The notes: generated from the letters alone by a model not told the origin. A stretch of DNA of 64,000 nt from SIG672 sp045580325 (GCA_045580325.1 JAZNNR010000014.1:44596-108595), one strand, 5' to 3'; positions 51,263 to 61,137 are shown, counted from the stretch's first letter. Numbers and translations: made by a program.

Positions 51263-52525
51263 ATGTCGAACCATAAATTTTTAGTTAAAATCACACTCAT
51301 AGCACTTACCCTTGCACTTTTGTTTTCAAATTTCTATTCGTGTAAGAAAAATGAAGGAGAGTCCTATATGGAAAAACACGATCACAACAAACAAGACAAT
51401 TTGCCCGATCCCGAGAATACGATTTATGCCTCAAACGGCGTCGGATTTGAAACTGTCCTTTCCTCGACCGTAATGGAAGCACCTCAAAACACTTGGGGCA
51501 CGGGGGTCGGATATCCCTCGATAATAGAGCTTCAACACAGCGAAAAAAATAACGGAAAGCTCATTGCAGCCTTCTCTGTTGCGGACAGCGGTCTTCGCGG
51601 CAAGGCTACAAGCCTGCGCGTTATGGAAAGCACCGACGGCGGTAAGAGCTGGAAGGCACTCGGCGAGGCATTTGAAACTATTGACAAGACCATTGAAGCT
51701 TGTTGGAATCCTCATCTCTATGAGCTGCCCGAGCAGGTAGGAGATATGCCTAAGGGTACGCTTCTTCTTGCAGGCTGTTCTATTGATGCGGCACAGAAGA
51801 GAAAATCTCATATAACCATATGGAAAAGCCTTAACGGCGGAAAAACGTGGAAGCAGTTTTCCATTGTTGCAAAGGGCGGCGGACTCGGCGAGGGCGTTTG
51901 GGAGCCTTATCTATACTACGAGGACGGATATCTTTACTGCTTCTATTCTGATGACACGGGTACAACGTACGATCAGACGGTCGTTTACAAGCGCTCTAAG
52001 GACGGCAAGAGCTGGGAAAACCGCGTTCAGGTAGTAGCAGCCGACAAATTCTCTTACCGCCCAGGTATGGGAATTTTCACCAAGATGGGCAACGGCAAAT
52101 ATTTTATCGTATTTGAAATATTCGGTGATTGGGACGGCTGTCCTATACATTATAAGATCACAGACGATATAACTAACTGGAATCCCTCCGACCTCGGAAA
52201 ACCTCTTGTCGCGGACGGCGGAAAGTACACTATGGGTTCTGCTCCTTGGTGCGCCTGGACTCCTGCAGGCGGCGAGTGCGGTACTCTTATCGTTACAAGC
52301 AAATACGGCTCGGAAACTCCGAATAAAATTCTCGTAAGCTTTGACTACGGCAATACCTTTGAGTCTATCGAAAATCCTCTGCCTTATTCGGACGCCGAGA
52401 GTCTTGGTTACAGCGCTTCCCTCTTCTTCTCCGCCGACGGAAAAACTCTTTTCTACGGAAACAACGTTGACGGCAAGGGCAGCAAATCGAAGATAGTTTT
52501 TGCAAAAATCAAAATACACGAGTAA
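51263..52525 (+). CDS. Secreted sialidase-like (BNR/Asp-box) lipoprotein
   Basis: 420 residues from ATG 51263. A lipoprotein signal ends at C27 (FSNFYSC). A six-bladed beta-propeller is suggested by Asp-box motifs STDGGKSW, SLNGGKTW and SKDGKSW and by regular beta-repeat spacing. Such propellers occur in sialidases (GH33), GH93 arabinanases and related exo-hydrolases; the sialidase Arg triad was not identified, so the sugar is open. AAAGGT lies 12 bases upstream. It is followed after about 40 bases by an SGNH lipoprotein gene, so a joint role in glycan use is likely. Confidence 0.8.
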   Translation: MSNHKFLVKITLIALTLALLFSNFYSCKKNEGESYMEKHDHNKQDNLPDPENTIYASNGVGFETVLSSTVMEAPQNTWGTGVGYPSIIELQHSEKNNGKLIAAFSVADSGLRGKATSLRVMESTDGGKSWKALGEAFETIDKTIEACWNPHLYELPEQVGDMPKGTLLLAGCSIDAAQKRKSHITIWKSLNGGKTWKQFSIVAKGGGLGEGVWEPYLYYEDGYLYCFYSDDTGTTYDQTVVYKRSKDGKSWENRVQVVAADKFSYRPGMGIFTKMGNGKYFIVFEIFGDWDGCPIHYKITDDITNWNPSDLGKPLVADGGKYTMGSAPWCAWTPAGGECGTLIVTSKYGSETPNKILVSFDYGNTFESIENPLPYSDAESLGYSASLFFSADGKTLFYGNNVDGKGSKSKIVFAKIKIHE

Positions 52526-52566
52526 TTTTCAAAACAAAAAAATTCAGATAATAAGGAAACAAAATT

Positions 52567-54075
52567 ATGAAAAAGCTTATTTCTTTCGTTTTAATTTTCA
52601 CTACGCTTTTAAGCTGTGCAACCCTGTTTGGCTGCAAGCCAAAAGAGGAAAATCCTGTCGGTATATTTAACATCACCTCGGATTATTCGATAGCTATTTC
52701 AAAAGACCACACCATAAAAGAACTTAGCATCGCCGAGGATATTCAGCTTGCTATCAAAGATCTTGCAAATATAGATCTTGCCATCAAAAAAGGCAGTAAG
52801 GCAACCGACAAAGAGATCGTTATCGGAAACGCGAACAGACCCGAGCTTGAAAATATAAGCGAAACACTCGGAGAAGATCTCGGATATACTGTTTTCGCAT
52901 CAAACTCAAAAATATTTATATACGGAACAGACAAGGAATACCTCTCGCTCGCGGCACAGGAATTCACCGAAACCTATATCAACGCTGAAAACAAATCGCT
53001 CGCGATACCTGAGGAGCTTAACATCGTAAGAAGCGACATCGGTGCAAAAAAAGACCTCACAATCGGCGGCGTACCCATTGAAAAATTCATTATCGTGTAC
53101 GGTGAAGAAGGCTATACAAGTCCGCTCAAGGACAACAAAAACTTTATGGAATGCGGAAGATATGAGGACGTCGCAAAGGCTTTTGCAAGAGAAATAAAGC
53201 TCCTTACCGGAAAAACTGTCAGGGTTGTTTCCTCAAGAAAGTCTGCTAAACAACCTCACGAAATACTTATAGGGCAGGCCCTTAAACGTGCTGACGACGA
53301 TGCCTATTACGACTCGAAGCACAGTATAGAAAGCTACTACTTCGGTGTTATAAACGGAAATCTCGTGCTTTCGGGCGGAAGCGCAAATGCTACCTACTTT
53401 GCAGGAAGAGCGTTTATCAGAGCTTGTGCTGAAATGGAAGGCTCCGATTTTAACAAGGCTCCGCAAAACGGAAAAACCAAATTCATTAAGGTTGCCTGTG
53501 TCGGCGACAGCATTACTCACGGCGCTTATAACGAATCGAACTACCCTATGTTCCTTCAGAAAATGCTCGGCTTTGAATACTACGTCGGTAATTACGGTTG
53601 GCCCGGAATTCGTATGACCAACTATGCAGGCTCTACCGATCACATGGAAAGCTGTAAGCTGAAGCCCGACGTCGTTATACTGATGCTCGGCACTAATGAC
53701 GGACACCATACGGCTAACTACTCCTGCGATATGGAAAAGGAAAGCTACCGCACAAAGTACAAAAACTGCGGGAAAGCTATTCTCAAAAAATTCAGAACGC
53801 TTAACGAAAACGTACAGTTCTTCATTATGACTCCCCCCTCGGTACTGCCTAATACAGGCTGGCAAAACGGTGTAAAGAAGGCCGCTGCGATAAATATAGA
53901 GCTTGCAGAAGAATTTAACGGTACTGTTATTGATATGTATCAGATTTCAAAGGATAAAAAGTGGAAGTTCCCCGACAACCTCCACCCCTCTGACAAGGAG
54001 TACCGCGATTTTAACGATTACTACGATTTTGCCGAGGCTGTTTATGAGAGTCTTAAGGATATTATTGTAGAATAA
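52567..54075 (+). CDS. SGNH-hydrolase lipoprotein with glucuronidase-type N-terminal domain
   Basis: 502 residues; lipobox LFGC at C23. Residues about 35-300 resemble the alpha/beta non-catalytic domain seen before many glycan hydrolases (TDKEIVIGNANRPE..., HEILIGQALKRAD...). The SGNH esterase domain follows: VGDSITHG with S315 nucleophile, block III VVILMLGTNDGHH, and catalytic D470-x-x-H473 in FPDNLHPSDKEY. Probably removes acetyl or similar groups from surface-accessible glycans. Ends at a strong terminator. Confidence 0.85.
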   Translation: MKKLISFVLIFTTLLSCATLFGCKPKEENPVGIFNITSDYSIAISKDHTIKELSIAEDIQLAIKDLANIDLAIKKGSKATDKEIVIGNANRPELENISETLGEDLGYTVFASNSKIFIYGTDKEYLSLAAQEFTETYINAENKSLAIPEELNIVRSDIGAKKDLTIGGVPIEKFIIVYGEEGYTSPLKDNKNFMECGRYEDVAKAFAREIKLLTGKTVRVVSSRKSAKQPHEILIGQALKRADDDAYYDSKHSIESYYFGVINGNLVLSGGSANATYFAGRAFIRACAEMEGSDFNKAPQNGKTKFIKVACVGDSITHGAYNESNYPMFLQKMLGFEYYVGNYGWPGIRMTNYAGSTDHMESCKLKPDVVILMLGTNDGHHTANYSCDMEKESYRTKYKNCGKAILKKFRTLNENVQFFIMTPPSVLPNTGWQNGVKKAAAINIELAEEFNGTVIDMYQISKDKKWKFPDNLHPSDKEYRDFNDYYDFAEAVYESLKDIIVE

Positions 54076-54084
54076 ATAAAAAAC

Positions 54085-54109
54085 AACCCGCACCTGCGGG
54101 TTATTTTTT
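54085..54109. terminator. Bidirectional terminator
   Basis: AACCCGCA-CC-TGCGGGTT flanked by A- and T-rich runs, shared by the SGNH gene and the convergent aromatic operon. Confidence 0.88.
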
Positions 54110-54965
54110 ATTTCTTATCAAAAAGCGCTCTTCTCTCGGTCGAATGACGCATCATCTCTCTCATTGAATCAACGTCATCGTTTTCGAGCATCGTTTTGAG
54201 ATCGTTAAACTTATCGATAAACAAATTCATTTGTGTGAGAAGTGCGCTCTTATTTGCCACAAACAGCTCGCTCCACATAAGGTCGTTTATTCGTGCTATT
54301 CGGGTAAGATCGCGGAAGGAGTCGCCTGTGAACTTCTCCATATCTTCCTTATCGTTACAGGTCATAAGCGTGATCGCTATACAGTGAGTAAGCTGTGAAA
54401 GAAATCCGATCATCTCATCGTGCTCCTCGGGTGTGAGCGTGGTTACGTTCGAAAATCCGAGAAGTCTGCCGAGCTCAAGACAGGTCGCAGTAGCTTCGGG
54501 CGTGTTTTTTTCGGTCGGTGTTACGATGTAGTTTGCTCCGACGAACATCTTATCCGAGCTGTTCTCAACGCCCGACACCTCACGTCCTGCCATCGGGTGA
54601 GCCGCAATAAATTCAAGGTCAGGACGAAGAATATCCTGAATTTTATAAACGATACTGCCCTTAACGCCCGTTACGTCGGTAATGAGCGCGCCACTTTTGA
54701 GAAGTCCTTGATTTTTCTCTATCCACTCGACAAAAACGTGTGGGTAGAGCGCGAAGATCACAAGGTCTGCTTCTCCTATAATTCTTTCGTCAAGCTCGGT
54801 TGAGCCTTCGTCAATAATGTTTTCCCTTATCGCATAGTCTATCGAGCTTTGATCGAGGGTTATCGCGCTGATATGAAATCCGAAACGCTTTAGTACCTTT
54901 GCATAGCTTCCGCCGAGAAGTCCAAGACCTACGATAAGTATTTTTTTACTTACATCTACTATCAT
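54108..54965 (-). CDS. tyrA: Prephenate dehydrogenase
   Basis: Oxidatively decarboxylates prephenate to 4-hydroxyphenylpyruvate, the tyrosine branch. The 285-residue protein has the NAD-binding ILIVGLGLLGGSYAK, AAHPMAGREVSG and NYIVTPTEKN blocks and an all-alpha dimerisation region; no fused chorismate mutase or clear ACT domain. It is the last gene of the aromatic operon and its start overlaps the aroA stop by four bases. Confidence 0.95.
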   Translation of the reverse strand: MIVDVSKKILIVGLGLLGGSYAKVLKRFGFHISAITLDQSSIDYAIRENIIDEGSTELDERIIGEADLVIFALYPHVFVEWIEKNQGLLKSGALITDVTGVKGSIVYKIQDILRPDLEFIAAHPMAGREVSGVENSSDKMFVGANYIVTPTEKNTPEATATCLELGRLLGFSNVTTLTPEEHDEMIGFLSQLTHCIAITLMTCNDKEDMEKFTGDSFRDLTRIARINDLMWSELFVANKSALLTQMNLFIDKFNDLKTMLENDDVDSMREMMRHSTERRALFDKK

Positions 54966-56164
54966 AATAATTCCACCTCTGCTCCGAGATTTTTGATGTC
55001 CTCAAAGAAACTCGGATAACTTTTTCTGACGGCTTCCGCTCCGTCTACCGTGCCGCCTGTTTTCGACAAGATCACCGACATCGCCATTACGATACGGTGA
55101 TCGTTATGTCCGCAGATCTCCTCACCGTTATAGCGCAGCTCCTGTTTTGGAACTGTAATCGTATTATCGCCAAATACAAGTCCGCCTCCGAGCTTTTTTA
55201 GCTCCTCGTGCATAGAGGCGCCTCTATCGCTCTCCTTGGCTTTAAGCCTGTCCGTTCCCGTGAATGTCGCTCCGTTTTTAAGAGCTGCAAGTGCGAACAA
55301 AACAGGGCCAAGATCGGGGCAGTCCGAAATATCGAGAGTCGGTGTGCCCTTTGATATTTTATCGAAATATTCGGCGTAAACCTTGTCGCCTTGCAGACTG
55401 TCGGGATTTAAGTTCCCTATCTCAACCTCCGAGCCGACGTGATTAAAGGCATCGAGAAAAGCCGCGTTAGAGTAATCACCCTCTATTTTGCCCGAAAAGG
55501 CGTGCATTTTCGATTTTTTGATCTCAAGTCTATACTGATCTGCAAACGATATATCAGCACCGAATGATCTGAGCGCAGATATAGTCAGATCTATATAAGA
55601 TCTGCTCTCAAACGGCGGTATTATCTCGACGGACGCGTCGTTATTTAAGTATACGAGGGCGAAAACAAGTCCTGTGATAAACTGACTGCTTATGCCGCCG
55701 CGCACCTTGTAATTTCCGCTTTCAAGGTTTCCGCAGACGGTAAGTGAGTTTTTATCTTTATTAAAAGTAAATCCGTTTTCGCGGCAAAGATCATCGTAAA
55801 CGTCAAGCGGTCTTTCAAAAAGACGGTCGCTGCCGCAGAGAGTTACATTCTTTCCTTTGCACAGCGCAAGCGCAGTAAAAAATCTGAGTGTGCTTCCGCT
55901 CTCCCTGCACATAAGTGTGGGATCCTCGGCTTTCATAAAATTCTGCGGATCAACGGTTACCTTATCATTCTCGGCTGTTATATTTACGCCCAGCGCCTTA
56001 AGGCAATCTATGGTAGCAAGGATGTCCTCGCTGTAAGAAACGCCTGTAAGCGTGCATTTTTCACCCGAGAGAGCGGCTCCGATAAGGTATCTATGCGCCA
56101 TACTCTTTGACGGCGGTGCATCTACCTTTCCGCAAAGTCTGCCTTGTTTAAATATTGCTTTCAT
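54962..56164 (-). CDS. aroA: EPSP synthase (3-phosphoshikimate 1-carboxyvinyltransferase)
   Basis: Sixth shikimate step. The 400-residue protein has the N-terminal PPSKSMAHRYLIGAAL, CRESGSTLRFF, RGGISSQFITGLVFAL, and KAKESDRG with C-terminal GHNDHRIVMAMSV. It is a short-form bacterial EPSP synthase. Directly follows aroQ by one base. Confidence 0.97.
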   Translation of the reverse strand: MKAIFKQGRLCGKVDAPPSKSMAHRYLIGAALSGEKCTLTGVSYSEDILATIDCLKALGVNITAENDKVTVDPQNFMKAEDPTLMCRESGSTLRFFTALALCKGKNVTLCGSDRLFERPLDVYDDLCRENGFTFNKDKNSLTVCGNLESGNYKVRGGISSQFITGLVFALVYLNNDASVEIIPPFESRSYIDLTISALRSFGADISFADQYRLEIKKSKMHAFSGKIEGDYSNAAFLDAFNHVGSEVEIGNLNPDSLQGDKVYAEYFDKISKGTPTLDISDCPDLGPVLFALAALKNGATFTGTDRLKAKESDRGASMHEELKKLGGGLVFGDNTITVPKQELRYNGEEICGHNDHRIVMAMSVILSKTGGTVDGAEAVRKSYPSFFEDIKNLGAEVELL

Positions 56165-56165
56165 A

Positions 56166-56600
56166 TTATTTCCCTATTTCGCTGTTTAGAAAGTCTATTG
56201 CTTCGAGATAACCGTCCGTGCCGTGTCCCGTTATCGTCTTAACACAGGCAAGGCGGATATAGCTTATCTGTCTGAAGTCTTCCCTTTCCTCTACCTTTGA
56301 GATATGCACCTCAACTGTCGGGATACTTACCGATTTTACAGCGTCGAGGATCGCGATGCTCGTATGGGTATAAGCACCCGGATTTATTACTATACCGTCC
56401 GCATCACCGTACGCTCTTTGTATCTCGTCAACGAGCGCGCCCTCGTGGTTTGACTGAAAAACCTCGACCTCGATGCCCTTTTTTTCGCAGTGATCTTCTA
56501 TCTTTTTAACAAGATCGGCGTAGGTTTCCCTTCCGTAGTGGTCGGGCTCTCTTATACCGAGCATATTAAGGTTAGGTCCGTTAATAACAAGGATCTTCAC
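56166..56600 (-). CDS. aroQ: 3-dehydroquinate dehydratase, type II
   Basis: Third shikimate step. The 144-residue protein has INGPNLNMLGIREPDHYG with the catalytic Tyr, FQSNHEGALVDEI, INPGAYTHTSIAILDA and VEVHISKVEERE. Starts four bases inside the end of the aroE-aroK gene. Confidence 0.97.
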   Translation of the reverse strand: MKILVINGPNLNMLGIREPDHYGRETYADLVKKIEDHCEKKGIEVEVFQSNHEGALVDEIQRAYGDADGIVINPGAYTHTSIAILDAVKSVSIPTVEVHISKVEEREDFRQISYIRLACVKTITGHGTDGYLEAIDFLNSEIGK

Positions 56601-57844
56601 AGTATCAGCTCCATTCGTTTTGCTAAAATATATTCTGCTTCTGCCTCGGGAGTGTCCATATCGGGCACTACGGTGTCGGCAGTTTTTTCATATATGCTTA
56701 TTCTTTCGGCATACAGCCTTGCAAGCTTATCCTCTGTGTTTGACAGCGGTCTGTCGTCTGTCGCGCGAAGTCTTGAAAGCTCTGCGTTTAAAAAGAAGAT
56801 CTTTCCGTTCCGTTTGAGGCTTCTCACGTTTTCCTCGCGAAGTATCGCGCCGCCGCCTGTCGATATGATACGGCATCCCTCAGACGACACCTCACGTATG
56901 ACCTGCGACTCCAGGTCGCGAAAGTATTTTTCTCCCTTTGACTCGATAAGCTCTTTTATAGTACAGCCGCACCGATTTTCGATCTCGGCATCGGTATCGA
57001 CAAAACTATATCCGTCAAGATCTATCAGCTTACCGACCGTGCTCTTTCCGCTACCCGGCATACCTGTGAGAACGATATTTTCCTTTGACGAAAGGACGTC
57101 GGAAAAGACCTTATCTGCGATCTTTCTTTCGATTTTTATGTCAAGGAATTTTTCTACCGCAACAACCGCCTGCATAACGAGCATATAGAGTCCGCCCTCG
57201 GCTCTTATACCTTTTTCTCTTGCATCAAGCACGAGGTTTGTGGAAAGAGGATTATACACCGCGTCTATAACTCCCTCTAAACAATAAAAGGGTGAAATAT
57301 CAATCGGCTTTGACTCTGTATCGGGGTACATTCCCGCAGGTGTCGTGTTTATGATGATCCGGGCATCAGAGTGAAGCTCTGCCGCCTCTGTGTACGTGAT
57401 ATTTTCATCGCTTTTTCTTCTGCTGACTGTCAGTATCTCCCGCGCGCCCATATCACTTGCCACAACGCGCGCCGTTTTGCTCGTTCCGCCTGTGCCGAGG
57501 ATAAGCACCTTTTTGCCAGAAAGATCAAGCCCTAAGCGTTCTATAAGCGCTTTCATACCGAAGTAGTCGGTATTATATCCGTAAAGCTTACCGCCGCGAT
57601 TTACGACCGTATTTACCGCGCCTATACGCGCTGCTATCTCGCTTACCGAGTCGAGAAAGGGTATCACCGTCTGCTTATACGGGATCGTTACGTTTACAGC
57701 CTCAAAATTCTTATTTTCAAAGAATGGCTGAAGTTCTTCCTCTGTCAGCTCTATAAGCTCATATTTATAATCGGCAAGTCTTGCGTGTATATCCCTTGAG
57801 AAGCTATGCGTCAGCTTTTTGCCGATACAACCGTATTTTTTCAT
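56597..57844 (-). CDS. Fused shikimate dehydrogenase-shikimate kinase
   Basis: 415 residues joining two pathway enzymes. Residues 1-250 are AroE: substrate motif SFSRDIH, NVTIPYK with catalytic K57, NTDYFG with D93, and NADP-binding LILGTGGTSKTA (115-124). Residues 255-415 are AroK: Walker A TGMPGSGKST (260-269), FVDTDAEIE, and STGGGAILREENV. Both active sites look complete, so the protein should convert dehydroshikimate through shikimate to shikimate-3-phosphate. No frameshift or internal ribosome site is evident at the junction. Confidence 0.94.
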   Translation of the reverse strand: MKKYGCIGKKLTHSFSRDIHARLADYKYELIELTEEELQPFFENKNFEAVNVTIPYKQTVIPFLDSVSEIAARIGAVNTVVNRGGKLYGYNTDYFGMKALIERLGLDLSGKKVLILGTGGTSKTARVVASDMGAREILTVSRRKSDENITYTEAAELHSDARIIINTTPAGMYPDTESKPIDISPFYCLEGVIDAVYNPLSTNLVLDAREKGIRAEGGLYMLVMQAVVAVEKFLDIKIERKIADKVFSDVLSSKENIVLTGMPGSGKSTVGKLIDLDGYSFVDTDAEIENRCGCTIKELIESKGEKYFRDLESQVIREVSSEGCRIISTGGGAILREENVRSLKRNGKIFFLNAELSRLRATDDRPLSNTEDKLARLYAERISIYEKTADTVVPDMDTPEAEAEYILAKRMELIL

Positions 57845-57862
57845 TGTTTTTACCCTGTAAAT

Positions 57863-58951
57863 CTATTTAAGAAAATCAGTTCCGAAGCGCAAAGCCAGTG
57901 CATCGCACAGTACTACTGCCGTCGCCGCATCCTGCACCACTCTTGCTCTATGTACGATAGCGGGATCGTGTCTGCCCTTTGGCTCGAGCACCTTTTCTGT
58001 CATAGCTCTGAAATCTACCGTATTTTGTGGCTTAAATATCGTCGGTGTAGGCTTTATTGCGGTACGGAAGATGATCGGCATACCGTTTGTTATACCGCCG
58101 TTTACACCGCCGTTATTATTAGTTACAGTATATACCTTATCCCCTGCTATTCTCATAGGATCGTTTGCCTCGCTGCCGCGCATATCGGAAATAGCAAAGC
58201 CTGCACCGAATTCTATACCCTTAACTGCAGGAATAGAAAACATCATATGCGAGAGCATACCCTCAAGGCTGTCAAACCAAGGCTCGCCGACACCCTCGGG
58301 CATACCCACGATCGCCGTTTCAAGCAAACCGCCTACGCTATCGCCGTCCGACGCCGCGTCAAGAATAGCGTCCTTCATTTTTTCGCCGACAGTATCGTCA
58401 AGCACGGCAAAGGTCTTTTGGCCAAGGCTGTTTATATCCCAGAGAAGATCGTTAAATTCTCTATCCGAAATACCAGCGCACCTTTTCACGTGTGTTCCGA
58501 TATAAATACCTTTATTTTCGAGCGCGCATTTACATATTGCGCCTGCGGCAACGAGAGCGGCTGTAATTCGTCCGCTGAAATGTCCTCCGCCCCGCGAGTC
58601 CTGATAGCCGTGATATTTACACTCTGCGCTGTAATCTGCGTGAGAAGGACGGGCTACTGTCTTCATCTGCGAGTAATCACCGCTTTTTACATTCTCGTTA
58701 GGAATGAGGATAGTTATCGGCGTACCTGTCGTTATATTATTTATAACTCCGCTGACTATTTTAAACTCGTCCTTTTCTTTTCTCGGAGTGGATATTTTAC
58801 CGTCGGGACGACGAAGTGTGAGCATATGCGAAATATACTCGCTCTTTATCTCGATTCCGGGAGCAAGACCGTCTATTACAGCTCCTATATATTCTCCGTG
58901 ACTCTCACCGAAAAGTGTTACTGCCACGCTGTTTCCAAACGTATTTTTCAT
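57863..58951 (-). CDS. aroC: Chorismate synthase
   Basis: Seventh shikimate step, needing reduced FMN. The 362-residue protein has LFGESHGEYIGAVIDGLAPG, ARPSHADYSA, SRGGGHFSGRITAALVAAG and RHDPAIVHRARVV, the three family signatures, and normal length. Confidence 0.97.
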   Translation of the reverse strand: MKNTFGNSVAVTLFGESHGEYIGAVIDGLAPGIEIKSEYISHMLTLRRPDGKISTPRKEKDEFKIVSGVINNITTGTPITILIPNENVKSGDYSQMKTVARPSHADYSAECKYHGYQDSRGGGHFSGRITAALVAAGAICKCALENKGIYIGTHVKRCAGISDREFNDLLWDINSLGQKTFAVLDDTVGEKMKDAILDAASDGDSVGGLLETAIVGMPEGVGEPWFDSLEGMLSHMMFSIPAVKGIEFGAGFAISDMRGSEANDPMRIAGDKVYTVTNNNGGVNGGITNGMPIIFRTAIKPTPTIFKPQNTVDFRAMTEKVLEPKGRHDPAIVHRARVVQDAATAVVLCDALALRFGTDFLK

Positions 58952-58977
58952 AATCTATACCTTTCAAAGTATTTTGG

Positions 58978-59997
58978 TTATTTCAGACCCTCGAGAGTGC
59001 TTTTTGCCATTTCAATAACGTCGGCAGACTTCATATTTTCAAGCTTGAACTTTCCTATTTCGTTTACCTTTACCACGCTTACTCTGTCGCCGTCCGCCTT
59101 TTTATCGTGGAACGCCGCCTCGGCGATCTTTTCCCAATCGTAGTCAAGTGTGAAGTAAAGACCGCATTTTTTCAGCACCTCAATAACTCTCGGGCGGATC
59201 TCTTCGCTGACCATCGGGAGCATTCCGAGGGCAACGCATTCTCCGTGATAAAGTCCTGACATTCGGGTACTGCTTTCGATCCCGTGTCCTACCGTATGTC
59301 CGAAATTTAAGATCTTTCGAAGTCCTGCTTCCTTTTCATCCTGCTCGACTACGCTCTTTTTAATATTCAGAGAACGGACGATAATTTCGTCGATGTTTTG
59401 CTCTACGTCTTTATTTTCAAATATATCAAAGAGCTCTTTATCGGACGTAAGCGCCATTTTCACGGCTTCTGCAAGTCCGTTTGAGATCTGTCTTTGCGGA
59501 AGTGTTTTGAGAAGCTCGGGGTCAACGAGCACCTTTTTAGGCTGATAAAACGCGCCTACGATATTTTTCACACCGCCGAAATTTATTGCGGTCTTTCCGC
59601 CTATCGACGAGTCTATCTGAGAAAGAAGGGTCGTGGGGATATTATAAAAATCTATTCCGCGCATATAGGCAGATGCAGCGAAGCCCGAAAGGTCGCCGAC
59701 TACTCCGCCGCCCACTGCAACTACGCAGTCCTTTCGTGAAAATCCTTTATCAAGCATAGCTTGAAGCAGTCTTCCAAAGCATTCAAGACTCTTTGTGTCT
59801 TCTCCCTGTTCGAGCGTCAGAACGGTAGCCTCCCTGCACTGTGCGGCAAGCGTTTTCGCATACTCTGCGGGAACGCCTGTATCCGTTACCACAAGAACGC
59901 GTCTGCTTAAATTAAGATGCTCTCCTGCATTTGCGAGAACTTTGCGTTTTACGATAATATCGTAGCTATTCTCACCAAGATCCATTCGTATCGTCAT
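58978..59997 (-). CDS. aroB: 3-dehydroquinate synthase
   Basis: Second shikimate step. The 339-residue protein has VVAVGGGVVGDLSGFAAS, YNIPTTLLSQIDSSIGGKTAINF, and metal-binding LNFGHTVGHGIE with the later His in YHGECVALGM. Second gene of the operon, nine bases after pheA. Confidence 0.97.
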   Translation of the reverse strand: MTIRMDLGENSYDIIVKRKVLANAGEHLNLSRRVLVVTDTGVPAEYAKTLAAQCREATVLTLEQGEDTKSLECFGRLLQAMLDKGFSRKDCVVAVGGGVVGDLSGFAASAYMRGIDFYNIPTTLLSQIDSSIGGKTAINFGGVKNIVGAFYQPKKVLVDPELLKTLPQRQISNGLAEAVKMALTSDKELFDIFENKDVEQNIDEIIVRSLNIKKSVVEQDEKEAGLRKILNFGHTVGHGIESSTRMSGLYHGECVALGMLPMVSEEIRPRVIEVLKKCGLYFTLDYDWEKIAEAAFHDKKADGDRVSVVKVNEIGKFKLENMKSADVIEMAKSTLEGLK

Positions 59998-60006
59998 ATT
60001 TTAACC

Positions 60007-61095
60007 TCATATTTCGGTGTGGGGAGCAAAGGTTCCCGCAACCTTAAGCTTATCGCAAACCTTACTCAGCTCATCTATCATTTTCGTGCCGTTTTCGCTG
60101 TTTATCGTGCCGTCTATTTCTACGTAGAAATAATACTGCCAGGAGTGCTTTTTCATCGGTCTGCTTCGCAGTGCCGTCATATTATATCCGTACTTTCCGA
60201 TTATTGCAATAGCATTTGCAAGCGATCCCGCCTCGTGCTTAACTGTGAACATCAGTACCGTGCTTGAAAGAGGCTCTGACGCCGCCTTGACCTTTGAAAG
60301 CACGGCAAAGCGTGTGGTATTTTCTCCGCTTTTATTGATATTTGCCTCGATAACCTTAAGTCCGTATATCTGCGCGGTTTCGACACTTGCTATCGCTCCG
60401 AGCGTTTTATCGTTTGACTCGGCGACTGTTTTTGCCGCAAGTGCGGTATTATTTGCCTCCTGCGCCTCAAAGCCGCGCATTTTTATATAATCGTGGCACT
60501 GACTGAGCGCCTGCGGATGACTCGTTACCCTTTTTATATCCTCTACCGTCGCACTCGGAAGTCCGAGAAGATTTTGATGGATATCAAGCTCGTATATTCC
60601 GTTAATGAAGAGGCTGCCCGAGAAAATAAGGTCAATAGTCTGTCCGACCTCGCCCGCGTAGCTGTTTTCAATAGGCAAAACGGCAACGTCGCACTCCCCA
60701 CTTACAACACAGTCGTATGCTGCCTTGAAATCGCTGTACGAAACTCTGTTACCCTCGGGGAAGATCCTGCCCGCCGCAATATGTGCAAACGCGCCTTCAA
60801 CTCCGCTATACGCGACCTTGAGTCCGCTTTGCATACGGTACTGATAAGCGCGCGAGAGCGACATCATATGCTTTAAATAGTCAATATAATATTCTTTTAA
60901 TACAGAGTCTTCAACAAGCGCAGAATTTTTTTCAATTACCGCGTCTTCCCTTTTCTCGTCGAGAATGGGCAGTCCGAATTCCTTTTTATATTCATAAACC
61001 ATCTCGGCGGCTCTCATTCTTTTCTCGAAAAGCTCTGCCATCTGCGAGTCTACTTCGTTTATGATATTTCTTGCTTCTTCCAGCTTATTTGCCAT
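60007..61095 (-). CDS. pheA: Bifunctional chorismate mutase-prephenate dehydratase (P-protein)
   Basis: Makes phenylpyruvate from chorismate. The 362 residues comprise a chorismate mutase domain (about 1-85; LEEARNIINEVDSQMAELFEKRM), a prephenate dehydratase domain (about 92-270; VAYSGVEGAFAHIAA, PIENSYAGEVGQTIDL, and NTTRFAVLSK with the conserved Thr-Arg-Phe), and a C-terminal ACT domain (about 275-362) for Phe feedback. It heads the operon and lies behind a Phe/Tyr leader-peptide attenuator. Confidence 0.96.
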   Translation of the reverse strand: MANKLEEARNIINEVDSQMAELFEKRMRAAEMVYEYKKEFGLPILDEKREDAVIEKNSALVEDSVLKEYYIDYLKHMMSLSRAYQYRMQSGLKVAYSGVEGAFAHIAAGRIFPEGNRVSYSDFKAAYDCVVSGECDVAVLPIENSYAGEVGQTIDLIFSGSLFINGIYELDIHQNLLGLPSATVEDIKRVTSHPQALSQCHDYIKMRGFEAQEANNTALAAKTVAESNDKTLGAIASVETAQIYGLKVIEANINKSGENTTRFAVLSKVKAASEPLSSTVLMFTVKHEAGSLANAIAIIGKYGYNMTALRSRPMKKHSWQYYFYVEIDGTINSENGTKMIDELSKVCDKLKVAGTFAPHTEI

Positions 61096-61137
61096 TTTTA
61101 CACCCTTTTTCCAAGTAAAATTATTTATAATAAAAAC

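Noticed and set aside
57806..59143. 445-codon plus-strand frame
   Set aside because: Antisense to aroC and the ends of aroB and aroEK, with low-complexity Cys/His/Tyr-rich translation typical of a shadow frame.
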